From positions 4,274-9,402 of the forward strand of contig PMLO01000264.1 in the NCBI GenBank assembly GCA_003158895.1: a stretch of DNA of 5,129 nt, read 5' to 3'. This DNA is from Propionibacteriaceae bacterium (GTDB lineage Bacteria > Actinomycetota > Actinomycetes > Propionibacteriales > Propionibacteriaceae). Numbering within the stretch: the first letter of the stretch is position 1; each line of letters starts with the position of its first letter. A program made the position numbers and the translations under genes. Positions 1 through 5,129 of this stretch are shown here, in pieces. The notes beneath the pieces were generated by a model. It searched no databases, was not told where the DNA came from, and worked only from the letters and a program-made list of their open reading frames with translations.

Positions 1-838
1 CAACAACTACGGCCCGCCGTACGGAGCGGCAGAGGAGAACTTCGGCCGTCACCTGCGCCAGGACTTCCTGCCGTACCGCGAGCAGCTCGTCATCTCCACG
101 AAGGCCGGCTGGGACTACTGGCCCGGGCCGTACGGGGATCTGGGTTCGCGCAAGTACCTTCTGGACAGTCTCGACGCGTCACTGGCCCGAATGGGCACCG
201 ATCACGTCGACATCTTCTACCACCACCGTGCCGATCCGGACACGCCCCTCGAGGAGACGATGGGCGCGCTCGACTACGCCGTGCGGTCGGGTCGGGCGCG
301 CTACGTCGGGGTCTCCTCCTACTCGCCGCAGCGCACCAAGAAGGCCGTCGAGATCCTCAACGCGCTCGGTACGCCGCTCCTGATCCACCAGCCCTCGTAC
401 TCGATGCTCAACCGCTGGGTCGAGGAGGGGCTGTTGGACACCCTCGACGAGACCGGCGTCGGCTGCATCGCGTTCTCGCCGCTGGCGCAGGGGATGCTCA
501 CCGACAAGTACCTGGGCGGGATCCCGGAGGGTTCACGCGCCAGCCAGGGCAAATCGCTGTCGCCGGACCTGCTCACAGACGACAATCTCGACCACATCAA
601 GGCGCTCAACGAGATCGCCGCGAGCCGGCACCAGACGCTCGCGCAGCTCGCGATCGCGTGGGTGCTCCGCCGGGGCACGGTCACCTCGGCGCTCGTCGGC
701 GCGTCGAGCGTCACCCAGCTCGAGGACTCGGTGGCCGCCGTCACGAACATCACGTTCACCGCCGATGAGCTCGCAGCGATCGACACGCACGCGACCGAGG
801 GAGGCCTCAACCTCTGGGCGGGACCGAGCAGCATCTGA
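1..838 (+). CDS. Aldo/keto reductase, YghZ (L-glyceraldehyde-3-phosphate reductase) type, 5' truncated by window
   Basis: This is the C-terminal 278 residues of a soluble NADPH-dependent aldo/keto reductase; the reading frame begins at base 2 and ends at TGA 836-838. Visible family marks are NNYGPP at the left edge (its Tyr, bases 8-10, matches the catalytic Tyr), STKAG (Lys at 101-103, catalytic Lys), FYHHR (His at 224-226, active-site His), SGRARYVGVSSYSP, LLIHQPSY, GVGCIAFSPLAQG and the cofactor-end motif LVGASSVTQLEDSV. The order and wording of these motifs closely follow E. coli YghZ (AKR14), as remembered, a family that reduces L-glyceraldehyde 3-phosphate and other aldehydes such as methylglyoxal. 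E. coli YghZ has 346 residues, so roughly 65 N-terminal residues, including the catalytic Asp, lie outside the window. The gene converges on the lipoprotein gene and ends just before a strong hairpin. Family assignment is firm; the substrate is inferred from similarity only. Confidence 0.93.
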   Translation, partial: NNYGPPYGAAEENFGRHLRQDFLPYREQLVISTKAGWDYWPGPYGDLGSRKYLLDSLDASLARMGTDHVDIFYHHRADPDTPLEETMGALDYAVRSGRARYVGVSSYSPQRTKKAVEILNALGTPLLIHQPSYSMLNRWVEEGLLDTLDETGVGCIAFSPLAQGMLTDKYLGGIPEGSRASQGKSLSPDLLTDDNLDHIKALNEIAASRHQTLAQLAIAWVLRRGTVTSALVGASSVTQLEDSVAAVTNITFTADELAAIDTHATEGGLNLWAGPSSI

Positions 839-846
839 CGCGCGGG

Positions 847-874
847 CCGTCCGAGGTCAGCGGACCTCGGACGG
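847..874. terminator. Perfect 12-bp stem-loop between convergent genes, likely bidirectional terminator
   Basis: The arms CCGTCCGAGGTC (847-858) and GACCTCGGACGG (863-874) pair perfectly around a 4-nt AGCG loop. The hairpin begins 8 bases after the reductase stop and overlaps the last codons and the stop (857-859) of the lipoprotein gene on the other strand. There is no T-tract on either side, as is common for actinobacterial terminators, so the call rests on stem strength and position between convergent genes. Confidence 0.72.
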
Positions 875-1621
875 ATCCGGCTCGTTGATCGCGACGGCGC
901 TGTTGAAGTCCCCGTACGTGACGGTGACGGTTGTCGTCGTCGAGGCGATGCCGCCGCTTGTGAGGCTGTACGAGACCTGGCGGAGCAAGTCGGTGGAATC
1001 CAGCCACAGCTGGACGGTCGTGGTGCCAGTGGCGCTGGGGGCGAACACGCTCGCGTCGACCAGCGCACGCCAGTGCTCAACGGCGAGCCCGTTCACGGTG
1101 TCCGGCCCGACATCGGTCAGACCACGTACGGAGCCGCCGATCAGATTGACGAGTGTCGGCAGATCAGGCCGGACTGTGGCGAGACCGAGCCGCGCGACCG
1201 AGTCGGAGACCGACGACAGGCCGTACCTGGCCGTGCCCGCCTTCGTGTAGAGCTTGTCGCCGACCACGATGATCGTCAGCGGTTGGCCGTTCTGCGTGCC
1301 GTCGAGGCGGCAGCGCGGGGTGGTGGCGTCCGTGACGTCGTACGCGCCGTTGTACTTCAGGGTCAGGTCTCCCGTGATCATCCCGGTCTTGATGACGAGG
1401 ACGAACGTGCCGGTCGGTACGGTCTGGGCGGCATCGACCACGCGGGTCTTGAATCCGCCTACGTCCAGCGACGCGGCCGAAGCCGGAGCAGTCGGGGCGA
1501 TGGTCAGCACTGACGGTGTCGCGACGGTCGACGGCGTCGACTGACCGGCGTCGACGGGCATGCATCCGCCCAGGACGACCAGCACACCGAGACTGGCTGC
1601 CAGCCTCCACCGAAATGACAC
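857..1621 (-). CDS. Secreted lipoprotein, LppX/LprA/LprF/LprG-like
   Basis: This 254-residue protein has a lipoprotein signal peptide: basic MSFRWR, a hydrophobic core, then lipobox LGGC with the lipidated Cys at residue 20. A Ser/Thr/Pro/Ala-rich tether (about 27-51) precedes a mainly beta-stranded domain (about 55-247). Landmarks are the GDLTLKYNGAYDV strand, VVGDKLYTKAG, a VNLIGG helix region, the DTVNGLAVEHWRALVDAS strand, TVQLWLDSTDLLRQVSY and the closing VTYGDFNSAVAINEPDPSEV. That order fits the mycobacterial LppX/LprAFG family, whose half-barrel folds bind lipids or lipoglycans at the cell envelope. The start is GTG at 1621-1619: it gives a compact signal peptide, and the frame is closed upstream by TGA at 1646-1648. 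No clear ribosome binding site precedes it. A TTGACG box (1649-1644, minus) could be a -35, but I find no matching -10. Regulation may involve the repeat cluster just upstream. Lipoprotein call strong; family moderate; ligand unknown. Confidence 0.85.
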   Translation of the reverse strand: MSFRWRLAASLGVLVVLGGCMPVDAGQSTPSTVATPSVLTIAPTAPASAASLDVGGFKTRVVDAAQTVPTGTFVLVIKTGMITGDLTLKYNGAYDVTDATTPRCRLDGTQNGQPLTIIVVGDKLYTKAGTARYGLSSVSDSVARLGLATVRPDLPTLVNLIGGSVRGLTDVGPDTVNGLAVEHWRALVDASVFAPSATGTTTVQLWLDSTDLLRQVSYSLTSGGIASTTTTVTVTYGDFNSAVAINEPDPSEVR

Positions 1622-1652
1622 CCGTCTATTGAAAGGTCTTAATCGTCAAGAG

Positions 1653-1722
1653 AAGGTTTCAGGGACCTAAGAGATACCCGAGAAAGGTTCTCAGGGTTCA
1701 CCCTGACGCGAGCATCAGGGTG
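1653..1722. repeat. Cluster of direct and inverted TCAGGGT/ACCCTGA repeats, possible operator
   Basis: On the plus strand TCAGGG occurs at 1659, 1691 and 1715, with the reverse ACCCTGA at 1700-1706. Together 1691-1706 form a perfect dyad (7-bp arms around TC), and 1699-1706 with 1715-1722 form 8-bp arms around an 8-nt loop. Read on the minus strand, CCCTGAGAACCTTTCTC (1696-1680) and CCCTGAAACCTTCTC (1664-1650) are near-copies spaced 32 bp, about three helical turns. The cluster lies 29-100 bp upstream of the lipoprotein start and downstream of the small membrane-protein gene. It could be a multi-site operator, for example for an OmpR-type response regulator, and/or a terminator hairpin for the upstream gene. 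No regulator is identified. Confidence 0.5.
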
Positions 1723-1779
1723 GCTGGCTCCGTGCGTAGTGAGAGGTACTTCGCCGCCGCGACGACACCGACCAGCCGG

Positions 1780-1989
1780 CTAGAAGACCCGCGTGACCAT
1801 CTGGCCGAGTGCGAAGACCGCCACGGCGACACAACCCACGAGGACGAACCACAACAGGACACGGTTGGCGCGTGGAAGATCCCGGCGCACGCGGAGTTTC
1901 CACCCGACGTAGAACGCGAGAACGCCCACAGCAACACCCAGGGCGCCGAACAGCGGGCCCATGATCACGGACAGTGATGACTCAGTCAT
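1780..1989 (-). CDS. Small two-helix membrane protein, unknown function
   Basis: I do not recognise this 69-residue protein. It has two strongly hydrophobic segments, about residues 8-30 (VIMGPLFGALGVAVGVLAF onward) and 44-65 (VLLWFVLVGCVAVAVFALGQ), joined by the very basic loop KLRVRRDLPRANR. By the positive-inside rule the loop should be cytoplasmic and both ends outside. I chose ATG 1989-1987 because translation upstream becomes Pro/Thr-rich and non-membrane-like, and would run into the divergent transporter gene. ATG 1962-1960 is a shorter alternative. Neither start has a convincing Shine-Dalgarno. The stop is TAG at 1782-1780. It is codirectional with the lipoprotein gene but separated by the 158-bp repeat-containing gap, so it may be a separate transcript. 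Coherent helices and a sensible topology support a real gene; function is open. Confidence 0.6.
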   Translation of the reverse strand: MTESSLSVIMGPLFGALGVAVGVLAFYVGWKLRVRRDLPRANRVLLWFVLVGCVAVAVFALGQMVTRVF

Positions 1990-1990
1990 C
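1976..1990. promoter_or_regulatory. 15-bp perfect dyad across the start codon of the small membrane-protein gene
   Basis: GATGACT (1976-1982) and AGTCATC (1984-1990) are perfect inverted 7-mers around one central C. The dyad covers the start codon and first codons of the minus-strand gene and sits in the divergent control region before the transporter gene. A protein bound here could block the small gene and perhaps influence the transporter promoter. It may also be a by-product of the codons ATG ACT GAG TCA, so operator function is only a suggestion. Confidence 0.3.
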
Positions 1991-2122
1991 GTCGGTCGCG
2001 GACGGCAGGATCCGGTGTCATCGGCATACTCGTGAGGTGGGGCACGGCCGGCAGTCCAGGAGAGAGGCAGCCAGTTCTCCTCCGTCGCGACGTACATGCC
2101 CGGCGGCGTGCCAGGATCAGCC
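1990..2122. promoter_or_regulatory. Divergent control region between small membrane gene and transporter
   Basis: These 133 bp separate two divergent starts and should hold the transporter promoter. CATACT at 2025-2030 is the best -10-like hexamer on the plus strand, but no good -35 lies 16-18 bp upstream. A purine-rich CCAGGAGAGAGG (2056-2067) looks like a ribosome site without a start at proper distance, and GTCGCGAC (2084-2091) is a short perfect palindrome. The promoter is not located with confidence. Confidence 0.35.
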
Positions 2123-3568
2123 ATGACCAAGCGCACAGCGCTCGCGGGGGGCGTGGTCGGGGGGCTCGCGGTGGTGGAGTTCACCTCCGGCGTGATCCAG
2201 GGCTACTACACCCCTCTGTACAGCGACATCGCCCGCAAGCTCGCCATCCACGACGCGGACATCAACTGGCTCGAGGCCGTACAGCTCCTGCTGTCCGCCA
2301 TCGTCGTACCGCTCCTGGCGCGCCTCGGTGACATGTACGGGCATCGGCGGGTGCTGCTCGGCACGCTGGCCCTCACTGCTGCAGCGGCGTGGGGCGTCGC
2401 CGTCGCGCCAAGCTTCCCGCTGTTCCTCACGCTGTGGGCGCTGATGGGGTTCTACGTCGTGTGGCTGCCGCTCAACGTCGCCATCATCTATGCCCGTGCC
2501 CGCCGCCTGCCCGACACCGCCGCGCTCACCCGCCGTGCGTCCGGTGTCATCGTCGTCGCTCTGGAGGCCGGCGCGATCTCCGGCGCACTCGCCGCCGGAC
2601 AGCTCGGTGTGGTCTTCAAGAACCACCTGTGGATCGTCCTCTCCGTACCGGCCGCACTCATCACGGTCGCCTTCGTTGTCGTGTGGCGCTTGGTCGCCGA
2701 CCCGGGCGAGCGCGCGGGCGGTCGCATCGACACCCGCGGCGCGGTCGTCCTGTCGCTGGGCCTGCTCGCGATCACGGGCGGCCTCAGCCTCGTGCGCCTC
2801 GCCGGCATCACCCCGCTCGTGATCGGCCTTGTCATCGCGGGGATCGCGATCATCGTGTTCTTCGTGTGGATGGAGCGCCGTACGGACTCGCCGCTGGTCG
2901 ACATCCACCTCGTGACCCAGCCGACACTGTGGCCGGTGTTCCTCACCTCGGCCCTCATCGGCGTCAGCCTGCTCGGCGCGCAGGGCGCGCTGTCCACGTT
3001 CGTCCGTACGGACCGGGCCGTGTACGGCTACGGGATGAGCCTCACCTCGGCCACCGCCTCGTACCTCATCGGCGGCTACGTCTTGAGCCTCCTCGTCGGC
3101 GCGGCCACGTTCGCGCGGATCAGTGCGTCGTTCACGCCGCGGCTCGTCCTGGTGGGCGCGACGGGGTTGATCGGTGCCGGGTACCTCGGGCTGGTCCTCC
3201 TCCACGCCAACATGGTCGAGGTCACCACCTGCATGGTCATCGCGGGACTCGGCTCGGGCGCGCTGGTCGCAGCGCTCCCCGCAGCCGCCGCGTCGGCCGC
3301 CCCGATCGGGGAGACGGCGATGGCGACCGGCCTCACGAACATGACGAAGACCGTCGGCGGCTCGTTCGCGAGTGCGGCCTTCGCGATCGCGCTCGTCCAG
3401 GGCGTCACCTCCGGAACCGCGGCGCCGATGTCCGGCTACATCACGGTGTGGCTGATCTGCAGCGGTACGGCAGTGGTCGCACTCATCACGCTCCTCACGG
3501 TGCCGAAGGTCGCCTTCACCACATCGCCGGATTCACACGCGCTACCGGAAGAAGAGGTCACAGCATGA
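2123..3568 (+). CDS. MFS transporter, DHA2 (14-helix) type
   Basis: This is a 481-residue major facilitator superfamily permease of the inner membrane, presumably driven by proton exchange. About 14 hydrophobic segments can be counted, from about 7-27 to the last at about 438-460. MFS motif A is present after helix 2 as RLGDMYGHRR (residues 67-76), with His in place of the usual Arg. The segment ERRTDSPLVDIHLV (251-264), between the eighth and ninth helices, is typical of the drug:H+ antiporter DHA2 group. Acidic residues E19, E51 and E148 lie in or near membrane segments and are candidate coupling sites. The classical motif C glycine/proline pattern of helix 5 appears only in altered form (ALEAGAISGA). 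I prefer ATG 2123 over in-frame ATG 2096 because AGGA at 2113-2116 sits six bases before it, while 2096 has no ribosome site. The last codons carry the GAAGAGG site used by the next ORF. The substrate is unknown; export of drugs, lipids or peptides is possible. Confidence 0.9.
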   Translation: MTKRTALAGGVVGGLAVVEFTSGVIQGYYTPLYSDIARKLAIHDADINWLEAVQLLLSAIVVPLLARLGDMYGHRRVLLGTLALTAAAAWGVAVAPSFPLFLTLWALMGFYVVWLPLNVAIIYARARRLPDTAALTRRASGVIVVALEAGAISGALAAGQLGVVFKNHLWIVLSVPAALITVAFVVVWRLVADPGERAGGRIDTRGAVVLSLGLLAITGGLSLVRLAGITPLVIGLVIAGIAIIVFFVWMERRTDSPLVDIHLVTQPTLWPVFLTSALIGVSLLGAQGALSTFVRTDRAVYGYGMSLTSATASYLIGGYVLSLLVGAATFARISASFTPRLVLVGATGLIGAGYLGLVLLHANMVEVTTCMVIAGLGSGALVAALPAAAASAAPIGETAMATGLTNMTKTVGGSFASAAFAIALVQGVTSGTAAPMSGYITVWLICSGTAVVALITLLTVPKVAFTTSPDSHALPEEEVTA

Positions 3569-3708
3569 CCCGCCCCGAGGGATGCCCATCGCCTGGTCGG
3601 TTTCACCTGGGATGTAGGAGTGCCGTCACATCCCGTGGCAAATCTGGTACGGGATGTGACGAGTTCCCAGCATCCCTGGTGAAACCGACTGCGGGTGGGG
3701 TCGCGTGA
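3565..3708 (+). CDS. Possible 47-residue ORF bridging transporter and peptidase
   Basis: An ATG at 3565 overlaps the transporter stop (ATGA) and has the best Shine-Dalgarno in the window: GAAGAGG at 3551-3557, seven bases upstream. The frame runs 47 codons to a TGA at 3706-3708 that overlaps the peptidase GTG start (GTGA). The product, starting MTRPEGCPSPGRFHLGC and ending VKPTAGGVA, has three Cys (7, 17, 31), is basic, and shows no signal peptide, membrane helix or known domain. Residues 11-42 are encoded by the palindromic element. Without that element (96 bp, 32 codons) the frame would still be open, giving a 15-codon ORF between the same two overlaps. Its likeliest role is translational coupling of the two flanking genes; a functional peptide is possible but unsupported. 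It could also be the relic of an older downstream start. Confidence 0.35.
   Translation: MTRPEGCPSPGRFHLGCRSAVTSRGKSGTGCDEFPASLVKPTAGGVA
3595..3690. repeat. Nested long palindrome, candidate MITE-like or palindromic element
   Basis: The outer arms GTCGGTTTCACCTGGGATG (3596-3614) and CATCCCTGGTGAAACCGAC (3671-3689) pair at 18 of 19 positions, with one T/T mismatch at 3608/3677; 3595/3690 adds a G-U pair in RNA. The inner arms CGTCACATCCCGT (3624-3636) and ACGGGATGTGACG (3649-3661) pair perfectly at 13 positions. Both share one axis, between 3642 and 3643. Unpaired 9-nt segments (3615-3623, 3662-3670) form a symmetric internal loop, and 12 nt (3637-3648) form the apex. The dinucleotide TG occurs just outside both ends (3594-3595 and 3690-3691), a possible but very weak target duplication. 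In the mRNA it would be a very stable hairpin between the transporter and peptidase reading frames. There is no T-tract, so simple termination is unlikely. Size and form fit a small non-autonomous palindromic repeat; no second copy exists in this window. Confidence 0.8.
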
Positions 3709-5108
3709 CGCACGACGCACCTGCCCTCGCCGGACGACTGTCGCAGCTCGTACAGGTCCCGACGGTCACGCCGCCAGACGGTGGGCCTCTGACTCCCGAG
3801 ACAGCACAGGTCTTCTCGACGTTCCAGGCTCTGCTGCGCGAGTTCTACCCGACCCTGTTCGCCGTCGCCGAGGTCGCGACGGTCGGCCGGGCCGGACTGC
3901 TGCTGCGGTTCGCCGGGACGGGTGAAGGTACGGGCGCGACCGCGCTCGGGACCGTACTGCTCATGGCTCACCAGGACGTCGTGCCCGCGCCGACGGAGGG
4001 CTGGGAAGCCGCCGGCTGGACGCACCCTCCCTTCGACGGCATCATCGCCGACGGCGAGGACGGGCTGACCGTGTACGGGCGGGGCACGCTCGACGACAAG
4101 GGCGCGCTGCTCGTACTGCTGGAGGCGGTCGAGGATCTCCTGGTCGAGGGCTGGCGCCCCCACGACGACCTCTACCTGTCGCTCGGCGGCGACGAGGAGT
4201 CGGACGGACCGTCGGCCGTCGCGGCGATCGCCGAGCTGGAGCGGCGAGTCGTCAAGCCGGTGCTCGTCGTCGACGAGGGTGGCGCGGTGACGACCGGACT
4301 CGTTCCTGGCCTCACCAAGCAGGTGGCCGTCGTCGGGGTCGCCGAGAAGGGCGTGGTGAACCTCGAGGTCAGCGTGTCCGCCGACCCACGCACGCCGGCC
4401 CACTCGTCGACGCCACCACGCCGCAGCCCAACAGCCGCGCTCGGCCGAGCCATCGCCGCGCTGGAGCGGCACCCGCACCCGGCACAGCTCGACGACATCT
4501 CGGTACGGATGTTCGCCGAGCTCGCCCCGTACGTGCCGGGGCCGCTCTCGGCCGTGCTCGGCAGAGCGGACCAGCTCCGCCCCGTACTGGCGCAGGTCTT
4601 CCCGTACCTGGGTGCCGAGATGGCGGCGATGGTCCGTACGACGACGGCCGCCACGATGCTCACCGGCTCGTCGGCGCCCAACGTGCTCGCGGCGAAGGCG
4701 ACGGCGATCGTCAACATGCGTGTCGCCACGTCGAGCACCCTCGCTGACGCCATCCGTCACGTCGAGAAGGTCGTCACGCGCGCGGTGGGGTCGTCACTGA
4801 CGGTCGACGTACGGGTCCTCGAGGGGCACGAACCGACTCCGGTGTCGCCGTTCGACGAGCGCTGGGACGCGATCCTGGCCGCCGTTGCCGGCTCGTACCC
4901 GGATGCCCTGACCGTCCCGTACACGATGCTCGGTGCCAGTGACGCCCGTCACGCGGCCCGCATCGCACCGGCTGTGTACAGGTTCAGTCCCCTGTACATG
5001 TCGGCCGCCCAGCGCGCCTCGGTGCACGGCGTCGACGAGCGCGTGACTGCCGACTCGCTCGTCCGAGGTGTCCACTTCTACCGCGCACTGCTCACCGCGC
5101 AGGCGTGA
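3705..5108 (+). CDS. M20 family zinc metallopeptidase, CPS1/PM20D1-like
   Basis: This 467-residue enzyme is predicted to hydrolyse peptide or N-acyl amino acid bonds using two zinc ions, in the cytoplasm since no signal peptide is seen. The M20 metal site is complete: H89 and D91 in MAHQDVVP, bridging D130 in GRGTLDDKG, catalytic base and ligand E164-E165 in GGDEESDG, D190 in VVDEGG, and H441 in SVHGVDE. The central dimerisation domain (about 205-340) carries AHSSTP (H233) and SSAPNVLAAKATAIVNMR, as in the family. The C-terminal MLGASDARHAARIAPAVYRFSPL matches the pattern of yeast carboxypeptidase S and vertebrate PM20D1 better than DapE or ArgE. The start is GTG 3705: a GGTGGGG purine run (3694-3700) lies four bases upstream, a TGA at 3657-3659 closes the frame, and MTHDAPALAGRLSQLVQVPTV is a normal family N-terminus. 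It probably shares a transcript with the transporter. The exact substrate cannot be told. Confidence 0.93.
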   Translation: MTHDAPALAGRLSQLVQVPTVTPPDGGPLTPETAQVFSTFQALLREFYPTLFAVAEVATVGRAGLLLRFAGTGEGTGATALGTVLLMAHQDVVPAPTEGWEAAGWTHPPFDGIIADGEDGLTVYGRGTLDDKGALLVLLEAVEDLLVEGWRPHDDLYLSLGGDEESDGPSAVAAIAELERRVVKPVLVVDEGGAVTTGLVPGLTKQVAVVGVAEKGVVNLEVSVSADPRTPAHSSTPPRRSPTAALGRAIAALERHPHPAQLDDISVRMFAELAPYVPGPLSAVLGRADQLRPVLAQVFPYLGAEMAAMVRTTTAATMLTGSSAPNVLAAKATAIVNMRVATSSTLADAIRHVEKVVTRAVGSSLTVDVRVLEGHEPTPVSPFDERWDAILAAVAGSYPDALTVPYTMLGASDARHAARIAPAVYRFSPLYMSAAQRASVHGVDERVTADSLVRGVHFYRALLTAQA

Positions 5109-5129
5109 GTCCTGGCGACGCCGTCAGCT

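Noticed and set aside
319..1080. 253-codon open frame on the minus strand spanning the reductase end and the lipoprotein gene
   Set aside because: It is rich in Arg, Ser and Pro, has no recognisable motif, and crosses two well-supported genes and the terminator; typical high-GC shadow.
2096..2122. Earlier in-frame ATG for the transporter
   Set aside because: No ribosome binding site at a useful distance, whereas ATG 2123 has AGGA six bases upstream; the nine extra residues add no helix.
1990..2184. N-terminal extension of the small membrane protein to 134 residues
   Set aside because: The extension is Pro/Thr-rich, not membrane-like, and would overlap the start of the divergent transporter gene.
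2117..3205. 362-codon minus-strand frame opposite the transporter
   Set aside because: Composition is extreme in Arg, Glu, Asp and Gly with no fold-like pattern, and the plus-strand transporter has clear helices and MFS motifs.
2389..3564. Upstream part of the long plus-strand frame that ends at 3708
   Set aside because: It is a frame-shifted Arg/Pro/His-rich reading of the transporter gene; only the portion after the ATG at 3565, with its own ribosome site, is worth considering.
3595..3690. Intercistronic palindrome as an ordinary intrinsic terminator
   Set aside because: No T-tract follows, the structure has a symmetric internal loop and long arms unlike the compact hairpin at 847-874, and the peptidase start follows within 16 bp.
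3721..4760. Long minus-strand frame opposite the peptidase
   Set aside because: No motifs and Arg-rich low-complexity composition, while the plus strand encodes a complete M20 metal site.
3705..5108. Peptidase as DapE or ArgE
   Set aside because: At 467 residues it is longer than those about 375-residue enzymes, and the DARHAARIAPAVYRFSPL ending fits the CPS1/PM20D1 pattern better.

Overview
The window is high-GC DNA with dense, G/C-ending codon use, frequent GTG starts and a mycobacterial-style lipoprotein. This points to an actinobacterium. A Nocardioidaceae-like relative is a guess from sequence flavour, not from any marker gene. There are four confident protein genes, one probable small membrane-protein gene and one possible tiny ORF. 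No tRNA, rRNA, CRISPR array or recognisable transposase gene was seen.

Layout. (1) Positions 1-838, plus strand: the 3' part of an aldo/keto reductase of the YghZ / L-glyceraldehyde-3-phosphate reductase type, cut by the window edge. (2) A perfect 12-bp stem hairpin at 847-874 separates it from a convergent lipoprotein gene (857-1621, minus). The lipoprotein resembles the LppX/LprA/LprF/LprG family. (3) About 160 bp at 1622-1779 hold a cluster of direct and inverted TCAGGGT/ACCCTGA repeats that look like operator DNA. (4) A 69-residue protein with two membrane helices lies at 1780-1989 (minus), with a 15-bp dyad across its start codon. (5) Divergent from it, on the plus strand, are a 14-helix DHA2-type MFS transporter (2123-3568) and an M20 metallopeptidase of the CPS1/PM20D1 kind (3705-5108).

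The most unusual part is the 136-bp junction between the transporter and the peptidase. It holds a large nested palindrome (about 3595-3690) with 19-bp outer arms carrying one mismatch and 13-bp perfect inner arms on one shared dyad axis. An open 47-codon frame runs through it, starting in an ATGA overlap with the transporter stop and ending in a GTGA overlap with the peptidase start. The axis falls on a codon boundary, so the same frame is open on both strands and encodes similar peptides. I read it as a candidate MITE-like or Rickettsia-palindromic-element-like insertion in an operon. Only one copy is visible, so its mobility is inference.

How the genes may work together: the transporter and peptidase look co-transcribed and could form an uptake/export plus hydrolysis pair for a small peptide or N-acyl amino acid. 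The lipoprotein and the DHA2 transporter lie close together, which recalls the mycobacterial lprG-p55 pair. Here, however, they are divergent and separated by another gene, so a shared pathway is speculative.
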